This document shows positions 50,501 to 58,652 of a stretch of DNA of 64,000 nt, one piece after another. Below the pieces are notes generated by a model that did no database searches, had not been told where the DNA came from, and saw only the letters and a program-made list of their open reading frames with translations. The position numbers and the translations under genes are program-made. The stretch is taken from positions 95,491 to 159,490 of the forward strand of contig JAJPHT010000036.1 of assembly GCA_021325135.1 (NCBI GenBank). Direction: 5' to 3'. Position 1 is the stretch's first letter; each line of letters begins with the position of its first letter. This DNA comes from Pseudomonadota bacterium (GTDB lineage Archaea > Thermoplasmatota > SW-10-69-26 > JACQPN01 > JAJPHT01).

Positions 50501-53500
50501 CGGGGAGCGGGTTGGCGAACGTCGCGCCGATGTCGGTGGCGGCGCCCGCGTACGTCCAGTTGTGGCGCTCCAGGACGCGGTGCGGGTCCGCAGGGTCCAG
50601 CACGTCCTCCTGGTACCAGAGGTGGATGCGGTCCACCGGCGCGCCGTGGCCCGAGGCCTCGTCGGGGTCGTAGAGCACCGGCACGGGGAAGCGGCCGCCG
50701 GGCGCCTCGGAGGCGTTGACGCGAACGGGCGTGCCGCGCGGGTCCTGCGAGACGGCGGGCGCGCGGTCGTCGACCCAGACGTAGGGCGTCTTGTCGTTGG
50801 AAGGCGAGGGCGCCTTGCCCGAGACGCGGCCGACCCAGTGGACGTGGAATTGATAGCGTCCGCGAGGCAGGGTCTCGCCGTGCCAGGTGAAGTTCACGTA
50901 ATCGAAGCCCACGCGCGCCAGCGAGGCGGGGTCGTCCGCGAACGACGTGGCCACCTGGAAGCTGCCGCCCGGCACGAGGCTCCCCGAGTCGTCGGTGACG
51001 TTGACGGTGACGTTGCACGGCTCGGTGACGGGCGCGCTGAACGTGGCGGGAGCCGCGCCGTTGGAGGAGACGACCGCGATGGAGTCGCCGATGACGGGCG
51101 TGTTGTAGAGGAGGACCGCCAGCGAGGAGGACCCGCCGTAGAGGCCGTAGGAGTCGTCGGTGTAGTTGAAGGCGTCCGACAGCGTGGCGTCCAGGAGGCC
51201 GTCGCGCACGCCGAAGGGCGCGGCGGGCTCGCCGTAGGGGCGCTCCGCGAAGGCGCGGAACGTCAGCGCGTAGGGGCCCGGCGGGATGAGCGGCCGCGCG
51301 CTGCCGGGGACGTAGCCCGACGCGCTCCAGTCGACCTGCCAGCCGGTGGCCGAGGCGCCGTAGCGGCGCACGTGGGGCTGGGGCGTCGTGTCGGTCCGGT
51401 TCCACTGCACGACGAGGCACGCCTGCGGGTCCAGCGGGTCGCGCAGCGCGGGGTCGGGGCACCCCTGCCACGACGGGCCGGTGCCGCGGACGGAGAGCTC
51501 GATGCGCGCGATCGCGTCGGCGGGGGACGCGGCGGATTCGGCGAACGCGGGCGGAGCCTGCACGTCGAGGCGGAAGCCGATGGTCTCGCCCAGGCTCGCG
51601 TAGCTGTGGGGCGGCGCGTAGCGGCTCTCGGCGTCGGGGTTCGCGACGGCCGCGAGGTGCACGATGGGCGAGAACGCCGTGCGCGCCAGGGTGACGGGCT
51701 GCGCGCCCTGCGGCCCCGTGAGCGAGCCGCCGCTGCCGGGGTCGTCCACCGCCTGCCCCTGGTCGCGCTCGTCGGGCGTCGACGCGGAACCTCCGCCCCC
51801 CTCCTGGGGGTGCTCGACGTCGTTCGCCGCGGCGTCCGCCTGCTGGTCGACGAGGCGGCGCGCGGGCTCGCCGAACCCTTTTCCGAGCCCCGCGGCGGAG
51901 AGCGCCGCGTAGGCCGCGTCCCCCGCCGCGTAGCCGCCCGCGCGCGCCGCCTCGCCGACGGTCTCGCCCGCGGGGCCCGTGGACGACGCGTCGAGGGGGG
52001 CCTCGTGGGGCGCCAGCGGATCGTCGGGTCCGACGCCCGGCGCCACGCCCTCGTCGGCCCGCTTGAGGTTCGCGTTGAGGTACCAGTCGAGGTTGTCGAC
52101 GCCCTGCGCCACGCGCAGCGAGCGGCCGCCGGGCTCGGAGAACGCATCCTCCAGCGCGGCGTCCTGCCAGGCCGCGTCGTTCCCGCGCGGCTCCCGCAGC
52201 AGGCCCGGCGCCGTCATGTTGGCGTCATACCCGTCGTCCGCCCAGCCGTCCTTGACGAAGAGCGCGACCGTGGGGCGCTCCCCGGAGGAGGGCGCGACGG
52301 GCGAAAGCGCCCCCATGCTCTCGTTGCTGCCGCGATAGCGGTCCGTCCCGCCGCGGTGGAGGTAGACGGCCAGCGCGCCCAGCTCGCCAGGGGTCGCGGC
52401 GCCCAGAGAGCCGGGGCTCGCCGTGACGTCGTCCCCAGGCCCGCCCTGCGAGAGGACCAGCGCGCTCCCTCCGGTGGCGGCGCACGCGAGGCGGCAGCTC
52501 GTGCGGGGGTCGGGCGCGGCGTCCACCCTCGTCGCGTACCCTTCGGAGAGCACCAGCGCCGCGCCCAGGTCGCGCGCCGCGCCGAGCCCCTCGTGGACGT
52601 GGAGGTACGCGTTGGTCCCGGAGGGGTGCTCCAGCGGCGGCGGGATCGAGGGCTGCTGCTGCGTGACGTTGAGCAGCGCCTGCGCGGGCGCGCCCCCCGC
52701 GAGGAGCGCGTCGCGCGCCGCGGAGGCGTTGTCCCCCGCGCGCGCGAGCGAGGCGCCAAGCGCATCGAGGTCGCCCGAGGGGTCGGTGGGCTCCGCGGCG
52801 CGCGACCAGATGGTGGCCTGCACCGCCACGCCGCCGTCCGCGAAGCCGAAGCGCCCCGCCTCGTCGCCCGCCTGCCCCAGCGCGGCGTCGAAGAGGTTGT
52901 TCCCGTCGGTGTCGAGCAGGATGGAGACGGGGCCGACGTAGCCGAGGTCCATGGAGAGCTTCGCGGCGCGCGAGGCGTTGGCCACCGCGACGGCGCCCAC
53001 GCCGTAGGTGTCGTTGCCCATGACGTCGACGTCGAGGACGTAGGGGCCGGGGACGACGTCGTCGCCGAGGGTGCCCACGCGCGCGAGGCCGGGGAGCGTG
53101 AAGTTGCCGAAGCTGGACGCGAAGAACGTGGGCGGGACCTCCGTGCCGGCGGGCGCGGGGGCGAGGCGCAGGTCCGCGCAGACGCCGAAGGCGGGGTCGA
53201 AGGGCGAGCGGCCCACGTTGGCGCTCCCCAGCATGGCGTTGGACAGGCGGCCCGCGCCGCACGCGCCGGCGTCGTTCCCGCCCAGGTCCGCCAGCACCGC
53301 GATGCGCGCCGGGGCGGCGTCCGCCTCGGGGGCCGCGTACCCCTGCGCGGTGGCGGCCGCGTCCACGTACGTGTCGTTGCCGGCCGCGTCCAGAAGGAGG
53401 CCGATCCCTCCGGTGGACGCGCCCAGGGAGAGGTTCGCGGCCTGATATCGATCGTCGCCGCCCAGGTCCACGAGCCCCGCCTCGCGGCCCAGGATCGACG

Positions 53501-55478
53501 CGCCCAGGCTGCGGTCGCCCCCCGAGTACGTGTCGTTCCCGCCGGCGGCGACGAGGAGGGCCGTGCCGTCGGCGTCGGCGCGGGAGACGCTGTCAGCCTG
53601 GCCGCGGAACGTCGCGTCCCCCGCGCCGTGGAGGAGGAGCGCGACGCCGCCCGCCGAGGCCGAGGCGATGCCGCGGTGGGCGCCCTGGAGGTCGAAGCGG
53701 TCGCGGCCGCCCAGGTCCGCCAGGAGCGCCAGCGTGCCGTTGGCGGCCGCGATGGTCGCGTCCTCGCTGGTGACGTAGCGGTCGTTTCCTCCGTCGTCCA
53801 CAAGGAGCGCCACGGGGAGCGGGCGCGGGAGCAGGTCCTTCGCGAGGCCCGTGGCGCCGTCGCCCTCCAGCGCCAGGAGGCCTCGCGTGCCGGCGCCGCC
53901 TGCGTTGGTGAGGTACGCGTCGTCGCCCCCCAGGTCCCAGCGGAGGACCTGATAGCCCGCGGGGTTCACGAGGAGCCGCGCGCGGGTGGGCGCGCCCTGG
54001 CCTTGGAAGGGCGCGAGGGCGGCGTGCCCCTGCGCGGAGAGGTAGGGCCACGCGCCGCCGTCGGGGGCCTTCGCCAGCGCGGCGTCCACGGAGGATAGCA
54101 GCGCGTCGGCGCTCTCCGCCGGGTCCGCCTGCGGCGCGCCGGGCCACTCCGCGACCACCTCGCGCCCCCCGAAGGAGGCGTCGGTATAGGTCGTCCCGCG
54201 ACCGCTCACGACGACGAGCCCGTAGGGGTCCTGGAAGAGGACGTTGTTGCCGGGGTCCGCCACGGCGGGCGTCTGGAGGAGCGTCGCGCCGCTGGCGTCC
54301 CTCACCGTGAGGGAGCCCGTCTTGGGGTCGAAGGACGGGATGCCCCCCGGGAGATCGAGGCCCGGGCCCGAGTCCCCCAGGCGCACCACGAGGTCCCCGC
54401 TGGAGGGGTCGACGCTGGTGGCGAGGCTGCCCATGCCCAGCCCCTCGTCTTCGGAGGGGGCGGGCGCGCTCATGAGCGCGTCGCGGGCCGCGAGAAGCTC
54501 GTCGGCTCCTGACAGCATCGCGGGCTCGTCGAGGCGGGAGACGGCCTCGCCGTAGCGCACGAGGAGCGCCAGCTGCGCGGGCGTGGGGTCGGGCGCCAGC
54601 GCGGCGTCGGCCACCAGGGCCGGCTCCTGGAGGAGCGCGATGTCTGCAGGCGTCAGCGCGCGCACCGCCTGCTCGCGCAGGTCCATGGCGCGCATCGCGT
54701 GCTGGAGCGCCGCCTGGAGCGGCGCGCGCGTCCCCTCGGGGAGCCCATCGGCCACCGCCCACGCGGCGCGCGTGGGCGCGTCCACGGGAAGCTCCAGCTT
54801 GACGGCCAGCGCGGCCAGCTCCGCCGAGAGCGCGGGCGGCGCGCCCAGGAGGGGAGCGGCGCGGAGCCCCGCCGCCGCGAGGGCGTCCTCGGGCGTGCGC
54901 GCGGCGATGGCGCTGGCCAGCGAGGCGCGCGTGCCCGTCTCGTCCCACGCGAGGCGCGAGTAGGCGGCGGGGTACGAGAGGAGGATCGTCCGCTTCTCGA
55001 ACGTGCCGCGGTACGCGTCGAGGGCGGCCTGCACCAGCGCCGCGCCCGCGTAGGCGTCGCCGCCGGCCGCGAGCGCCTGCGCCCCCAGCGCGGCCTGCCC
55101 CAAGCCAGAGAGCGCGCGGGCGAGGTCCGGAGGGAGAGGATGGTCCTGGAGCGTCGCGAGGACCCCGGCTTCGTCGAGGCCGTCGCCCGCATTCGCCCGC
55201 TGGAGGGCGCGCAGCGTCGTCTCCAGGGGCGGGGGGCTCAGCACGGGCGCCATGAGGGCAGAGGGTATGGAGAGCTTCGCCTGCGCGCCCTGGAACGGGG
55301 CCAGCACGGAGAGCGGGCTCTCGCCCCGCGCGAGGCGGGCCAGGGCGAACGACACGTCCAGGGCGGAGAGCGGCTGCCCGGCCTGGGGCGACGGGGGGGC
55401 GGGCGCCTGGGGCTCGGCGGCAAGCGCAGGCGCGAGGAGCAGCGCGGCCAGGGCCAGCGCGGCGACCGGACGGACCAA
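47508..55478 (-). CDS. Giant secreted protein A: helical head, GGNDxY repeats, Ig/Fn3-like repeats and anchor
   Basis: The protein has 2656 residues and is the first gene of the 30-kb operon. The signal peptide is VAALALAALLLAPALA. Residues about 25-330 are mainly helical. Between about 540 and 1090 the protein repeats a short motif D-x-G-G-N/D-D-x-Y: VDDGGNDRYV, ADLGGRDRFD, VAAGGNDTYS, VDLGGDDRYQ, LDAAGNDTYV, VDVMGNDTYG, HRGGTDRYRG, likely a calcium-binding beta-roll or helix. A Gly/Ser/Asp linker (about 1225-1245) leads to Ig-like and Fn3-like modules with DNAGN and DxTPP phrases (about 1300-2560). The C-terminus is an anchor, WLALLAAAALMGRRRR. Sequons are frequent. The role is unknown; adhesion, surface layer or large-scale cell contact is the inference. 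Confidence 0.82.
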   Translation of the reverse strand: MVRPVAALALAALLLAPALAAEPQAPAPPSPQAGQPLSALDVSFALARLARGESPLSVLAPFQGAQAKLSIPSALMAPVLSPPPLETTLRALQRANAGDGLDEAGVLATLQDHPLPPDLARALSGLGQAALGAQALAAGGDAYAGAALVQAALDAYRGTFEKRTILLSYPAAYSRLAWDETGTRASLASAIAARTPEDALAAAGLRAAPLLGAPPALSAELAALAVKLELPVDAPTRAAWAVADGLPEGTRAPLQAALQHAMRAMDLREQAVRALTPADIALLQEPALVADAALAPDPTPAQLALLVRYGEAVSRLDEPAMLSGADELLAARDALMSAPAPSEDEGLGMGSLATSVDPSSGDLVVRLGDSGPGLDLPGGIPSFDPKTGSLTVRDASGATLLQTPAVADPGNNVLFQDPYGLVVVSGRGTTYTDASFGGREVVAEWPGAPQADPAESADALLSSVDAALAKAPDGGAWPYLSAQGHAALAPFQGQGAPTRARLLVNPAGYQVLRWDLGGDDAYLTNAGGAGTRGLLALEGDGATGLAKDLLPRPLPVALLVDDGGNDRYVTSEDATIAAANGTLALLADLGGRDRFDLQGAHRGIASASAGGVALLLHGAGDATFRGQADSVSRADADGTALLVAAGGNDTYSGGDRSLGASILGREAGLVDLGGDDRYQAANLSLGASTGGIGLLLDAAGNDTYVDAAATAQGYAAPEADAAPARIAVLADLGGNDAGACGAGRLSNAMLGSANVGRSPFDPAFGVCADLRLAPAPAGTEVPPTFFASSFGNFTLPGLARVGTLGDDVVPGPYVLDVDVMGNDTYGVGAVAVANASRAAKLSMDLGYVGPVSILLDTDGNNLFDAALGQAGDEAGRFGFADGGVAVQATIWSRAAEPTDPSGDLDALGASLARAGDNASAARDALLAGGAPAQALLNVTQQQPSIPPPLEHPSGTNAYLHVHEGLGAARDLGAALVLSEGYATRVDAAPDPRTSCRLACAATGGSALVLSQGGPGDDVTASPGSLGAATPGELGALAVYLHRGGTDRYRGSNESMGALSPVAPSSGERPTVALFVKDGWADDGYDANMTAPGLLREPRGNDAAWQDAALEDAFSEPGGRSLRVAQGVDNLDWYLNANLKRADEGVAPGVGPDDPLAPHEAPLDASSTGPAGETVGEAARAGGYAAGDAAYAALSAAGLGKGFGEPARRLVDQQADAAANDVEHPQEGGGGSASTPDERDQGQAVDDPGSGGSLTGPQGAQPVTLARTAFSPIVHLAAVANPDAESRYAPPHSYASLGETIGFRLDVQAPPAFAESAASPADAIARIELSVRGTGPSWQGCPDPALRDPLDPQACLVVQWNRTDTTPQPHVRRYGASATGWQVDWSASGYVPGSARPLIPPGPYALTFRAFAERPYGEPAAPFGVRDGLLDATLSDAFNYTDDSYGLYGGSSSLAVLLYNTPVIGDSIAVVSSNGAAPATFSAPVTEPCNVTVNVTDDSGSLVPGGSFQVATSFADDPASLARVGFDYVNFTWHGETLPRGRYQFHVHWVGRVSGKAPSPSNDKTPYVWVDDRAPAVSQDPRGTPVRVNASEAPGGRFPVPVLYDPDEASGHGAPVDRIHLWYQEDVLDPADPHRVLERHNWTYAGAATDIGATFANPLPGGGRADWYAPRFPGDPRPGPPRVYRIAAYAEDNAGNVKVADPSTTPPSGPDCVAGRCAVYYYDITPPRTRLALLDPSPELARAAGGPIVLRADAPETPDVARIDVLALPVPPGRDALLQASAVQADPAPAAGPAKPNLTLSAPDEGLALAGPQGLVEAGAPLHLRLKVTNREKGGAFGVDDLTDLSRPVWVRLDLLNDSGAPAMEPVWINATARAGNLVAGGNQTLALDLPAPPAPGLYVLRAGVDLDLTDPNATALPFQAAFAAWTRAPSAGDGTYGYQPDNLTDNESLLFLARGVDLVGNVEEKADYDARVDVDLTPPALAGPAAVDASSTTAVVRFSTTEPASATVEATDDGGNLTQAADDDVALDHEVRLEGLTPGASHRLTLRLVDAVGNAANVSAGPFRTADFVDVRAAALPPLVARPMDVAWNVSARDAEQVVYDVSLSLDGGRTYVANLTGAGLPAYESGNSTHSARLDPATLPESPRARLRVCARPADGGEARACDVTPLFTLDGVAPRTLINASANLSSYQRGPVDLRLSALDNGSGVAAVEWSRDNATFQPASDPVRVAGDAPVDVFVRARDNAGNAEPAQRVRVLLDGQAPALSAELPGGALAGAATVPVLVRASDGLSGVARVDAVADDGFRASLLPRDLVGGVGRLAWSLGGAEGPRWLLVSARDAAGNVAQSNVTLRVDRTPPRLLEGALRAGLTSASADLSWSEPVSVSALLATPEGAIPLDASPALVRADALRPGTAYALVLAARDAAGNLGEARLDFRTLPDFTPPPAPATMGATAEPDGTVALRWAPVADEGGAVVYRVLRGENGSWAPLRTTASPFALDDEAVAGHAYDYRVAAVDGAGNVGPVSPTASVTAREAVKVLAREARVVDGRIEVRVLFSADPGAPAQVVAEGRSFPLAPQGEALYAATLDLGPATLARDPGYHVEAGALRDPPVGEARLPLVAGAPHGRGLAGALRAVPAPAPWLALLAAAALMGRRRR

Positions 55479-55728
55479 GGCAACCTCCGCGCGCAGAGGC
55501 AGAATCGAGAGGGAAGTGCCTTCCCTCCGGAATCATCGGAGCGACCCCGAGGCTCCCGAGGGGGCCGCGGCTCCAGGCGAAACCTGCGGGGTCTCTCCGA
55601 GGCAGACTGGGCCCCCTTCGTGACGCCCTGTTCGCACGGAACCCACGGGGCGCCGGGGAGGGGCCGGAGTCTCCGTCGGGAACGGACAATACCTGCAGCC
55701 AGGCTGTTGCGGGTCGGAGGCAACTCCC
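55479..55728. promoter_or_regulatory. Divergent promoter region of the giant-protein operon and the PstS-like gene
   Basis: This is 250 bases without a gene. It contains a perfect hairpin GGGAAG-TGC-CTTCCC at 55511-55525, a TCCGGAATCATCGGA imperfect palindrome at 55526-55540 and an AT-richer GGACAATACC at about 55682-55691, near the PstS-like ATG at 55729. It must carry the promoter for the whole minus-strand operon and probably one for the plus-strand gene. Confidence 0.5.
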
Positions 55729-57354
55729 ATGGCATCCCGCATGTTCAGAACCGCTCTCGTCCTCGTCCTCGCCGCCGGCTTCCTCGCCGCGGCCGCCCCC
55801 CTGTCGGCCGCCGACAACGCCGCGACCGTGAAGGGCCTCGTCGTCTCCTCCAGCAAGAACGCGGCGCCCGACCTCAACGGCGCCGTCTACACCCTCCGCA
55901 CCGACGCCAGCACCGGCGCCGGCAACCAGCTCATGGGCGGCCGCGGCAGCAGCTTCCAGTTCCCCTTCTGGGCCGCCGCGCTCCCCCACTACGCGAACAA
56001 CGGCGACCAGATCGCCTACTGGGCCTGCGGCTCCGGCTGCGGCAAGTCGGGCCTTCTGGGCACCAACGCCGCGGGCGTGACGGTCGACACGACCCTCGCC
56101 TCCAAGTTCGCGGGCAGCGCCGCCGCCGCGGGCGTCGCGGGCCAGCGCTGGAGCGTCATCGCCGGCAGCGACGCGCCCCTCTCCGCCTCGGAGTACGCGC
56201 GCGCCAACGCCATCGGCGCCGAGATCCTCACCCTGCCCCTCACCATCGGCGAGGTCACCGTCGACGCGAACATCAACAGCTGCACGGCGGGCAACCTCCA
56301 GCTCACCCCCAGCCAGATCAGCGAGATCTACCTCAAGCACATCACCGTCTGGAACGACGCGCGCCTCGTCGCGAACAACCCCTGCCTCGCGCCCGAGAGC
56401 ACGGCCATCTCGACGCTGGCCCGCTGCGACTCCTCGGGCACGACGTTCGTCTTCACGGACTTCCTGACCCGCTCCGTGGGCGCCCCCTGGGCCGCGTCCC
56501 AGACCATCTCGCCCCCCGCGAGCATCGACGGCTGCGGCTCCGGCAACGTCGGCCTCGCCCAGAAGCTCGTCGCCACGCCCGGCGGCATCGCCTACGTCGA
56601 GCTCGACCAGGCCATCGCCCTGGGCCTCAAGTACGCGGCCATCCAGAACTCGGCCGGCGCGTACGTGAAGCCCAGCGCCGCCTCCGGCCAAGCCGCCGCC
56701 GACGCCGCGAGCCCCTCGCTGCCCCGCGCCCAGGACTCCTGGACCGGCATCAGCATCGCGTGGGCCCCCGGCTCCGACAGCTACCCCGTCACGACGTTCA
56801 CCTACGATATCGTGATCGGCAACCCCTACGACGTCGCCGACGGCGCCAACAACTACCGCGACGTCGTCACCGCGGACCAGTACAACGCCGCGAAGAGCGT
56901 CCTCGCGTGGATGGTCACCGACGGCCAGCAGTTCCTCCCCACCGGCTTCGTCGCCCTGACGCCCTCCGTCCAGGCCCTCAGCCTGCACGGCATCGAGCGC
57001 ATGAACTACGGCGCCCAGCAGACCTTCACGGTGGGCGACCGCCAGACGAACGGCTACCCCCTCAAGGACAGCGTCGTCACGGTGGACGGCAGCGGCGTGT
57101 TCACGCCCTCGGCGGACAGCTTCTCGACCCTCGTGGGCATGCAGGCCTCCGTGGCCGCGGTCCAGACGAGCGCGACCCAGCAGGCCGACGCCTTCGTCAC
57201 GTGCACGGGCAACGTCATCGTCGCGGGCCCCGCGGTCCTCGGCGACTGCGTGACCGGCACCGTGGGCGCGGCGCGCAGCATCGACGCGGGCATCTACACC
57301 AGCGTCTCGGGCGAGATCGTCGATGGCCACTTCATCGCCTTCGGCGTGAACTGA
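55729..57354 (+). CDS. PstS-like secreted phosphate-binding protein
   Basis: This 541-residue protein has a signal peptide (FRTALVLVLAAGFLAAAAPLSA) without a lipobox cysteine. Its PstS-like features are a GRGSSFQFPFWAAALPHYA start, YWACGSGCGKSGLLG in the place of the GSGxG phosphate loop, IAGSDAPLS, LPLTIGEVTVDANIN, EIYLKHITVWNDARL and RCDSSGTTFVFTDFLTRSVG. It is longer than typical PstS proteins (about 350), mainly because of a C-terminal extension with several cysteines. No C-terminal anchor is seen, so it may be released or bound to the surface. It lies at one end of a phosphate/polyphosphate cluster; a second PstS is at the other end. Confidence 0.82.
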   Translation: MASRMFRTALVLVLAAGFLAAAAPLSAADNAATVKGLVVSSSKNAAPDLNGAVYTLRTDASTGAGNQLMGGRGSSFQFPFWAAALPHYANNGDQIAYWACGSGCGKSGLLGTNAAGVTVDTTLASKFAGSAAAAGVAGQRWSVIAGSDAPLSASEYARANAIGAEILTLPLTIGEVTVDANINSCTAGNLQLTPSQISEIYLKHITVWNDARLVANNPCLAPESTAISTLARCDSSGTTFVFTDFLTRSVGAPWAASQTISPPASIDGCGSGNVGLAQKLVATPGGIAYVELDQAIALGLKYAAIQNSAGAYVKPSAASGQAAADAASPSLPRAQDSWTGISIAWAPGSDSYPVTTFTYDIVIGNPYDVADGANNYRDVVTADQYNAAKSVLAWMVTDGQQFLPTGFVALTPSVQALSLHGIERMNYGAQQTFTVGDRQTNGYPLKDSVVTVDGSGVFTPSADSFSTLVGMQASVAAVQTSATQQADAFVTCTGNVIVAGPAVLGDCVTGTVGAARSIDAGIYTSVSGEIVDGHFIAFGVN

Positions 57355-57498
57355 GGCTGACCGAACTCCCACCACGGGCCGGTCGCAGGACGCGGCCGGC
57401 CCTCGCCTTCTTCTCTGAAACTCCAGATTTTTCGCCCATCTCCGGACTCCGTCTCCACCAGGTTCTTGCTTGGGGACGCGTTCGAGGGGCGACCGCCC

Positions 57499-58128
57499 AT
57501 GCTGCCCGCCGCCGAAGCGAAGCCCTCCGGGCCGGAGCCCACCATGATCGAGATCACCGCGACGCCGCCCGCCGAAGCCGAGGAAGCCCCCGCCGCCGAC
57601 CACGCCCCCGAGGAGCCCCGCACCCTCTTCCGCCTCTACTTCGTGCGCCACGCGCCCGCGGGCAGCGCCGAGGACTGGCCCGGCGACGACGCCGAGCGGC
57701 CCCTCACCGACAAGGGGCGGCAGTCGGCGCGCAAGGGGGGCAAGGGCCTCCGCAAGCTCGTCGGCACGCCCGACGCCATCCTCACGAGCCCCTACGCCCG
57801 CGCGCAGGAGACGGCGCAGATCGTCGCCAAGGGGCTCCACTTCGAGGGCCAGGTCCAGACCAACGACCACCTGGTCCACGGCGGCCGCCCCGAGATGCTG
57901 GCGCAGATCCTCGCGGACCACGCGGGGGAGAAGGACGTCCTCCTCGTGGGCCACTCGCCCGACCTGGAGCGCTGGATCGCCGCGCTCACCCTCGGCCACG
58001 AGTCGCCCTCCTTCCTCGAGCTGAAGAAGGGCGGCGTCTGCCGCGTGGACGTCACCACCCTGGAGCCCGAGCCGCGCGGCATCGTGCGCTGGGTCGTGAC
58101 GCCGGCCATCCTCCGCGAGCTCGACTGA
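57499..58128 (+). CDS. SixA-like phosphohistidine phosphatase (histidine phosphatase superfamily)
   Basis: The catalytic RHG-type motif is LYFVRHAPAGSAEDWPGDD. It continues with the SixA-like RPLTDKGRQSARKGGKGLRK and ILTSPYARAQETAQIV, and ends with the second histidine in VLLVGHSPDLERWIAALTLG. The acidic/proline-rich N-terminus of about 45 residues is outside the domain. ATG 57499 is used; ATG 57544 is equally possible. An AT-rich CAGATTTTTCGCC lies about 65 bases upstream. SixA enzymes remove phosphate from histidine in phosphorelays; in archaea they often sit by CHAD and Ppx genes, as here. Confidence 0.85.
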   Translation: MLPAAEAKPSGPEPTMIEITATPPAEAEEAPAADHAPEEPRTLFRLYFVRHAPAGSAEDWPGDDAERPLTDKGRQSARKGGKGLRKLVGTPDAILTSPYARAQETAQIVAKGLHFEGQVQTNDHLVHGGRPEMLAQILADHAGEKDVLLVGHSPDLERWIAALTLGHESPSFLELKKGGVCRVDVTTLEPEPRGIVRWVVTPAILRELD

Positions 58129-58204
58129 TCGCTCCGGAGGACACGGCGCCCCCTGGGGTCTCCCACGGAAAGGGGCATCGCCTCTCCCGGGCATCCGGGC
58201 ATCG

Positions 58205-58312
58205 ATGAGCGACTCCCCCATCCAGGTGAACACGCGCGCCGACCGCGTCGCCTCGCTGGCGGCCTTCGCGCTGGGGCTCGCGGCGGGAGCGGCCGCGCTC
58301 CTGATCCGATGA
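58205..58312 (+). CDS. Very small membrane protein (35 residues)
   Basis: ATG 58205 to TGA 58312 encodes MSDSPIQVNTRADRVASLAA and a hydrophobic alanine-rich helix ending LLIR. It follows the SixA-like gene by 76 bases on the same strand. Its acceptable start and single clean helix suggest a real microprotein, but the evidence is only composition. Confidence 0.4.
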   Translation: MSDSPIQVNTRADRVASLAAFALGLAAGAAALLIR

Positions 58313-58652
58313 GAATAACACCCTGCGGCCACATGGGTGGAGTTGCGGAGCTTCATGGGCTCCGGGCGAATGCGGATGGCCGCAGGGGGTTGCGCTTACA
58401 ATCCCCGCGGGGGCGATAACGCCTCCCTGCCGAGTTCGCGCGGGCCTCGGAGCCCTCTGGAGCCTCCTTCGGGGAGGCTCATGCCCGTCCGCGCGCCATC
58501 AAGGGGCATGGAGACGAAGACCTCGACACGGAGACGTCCTGGCCTTGCGTGGGTCCCTCCCTACGAGCGGTGGATCCGGCCCCTGGGCGAGCGCGCGGAC
58601 GTGTGAGCCCTTCGCCGAAAGCGCCAAGCGTCCCGCGCGCGCAAGGCGCCCC
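58313..58652. other. Non-coding stretch with two strong hairpins (possible structured RNA or leader)
   Basis: The 340 bases before the CHAD gene hold no supported gene. A perfect 11-base inverted repeat, CCCTGCGGCCA at 58321-58331 and TGGCCGCAGGG at 58377-58387, encloses an inner stem CGGAGC/GCTCCG. Farther on, GAGCCTCC-TTCGG-GGAGGCTC at 58460-58480 is a stable hairpin with a UUCG-type loop. It could be a small RNA, the leader of the CHAD gene or the terminator of the upstream genes. Confidence 0.5.

Noticed and set aside
47607..54098. Plus-strand open frame of 2163 codons opposite giant protein A
   Set aside because: Same reason: antisense of a GC-rich gene with no recognisable protein features.
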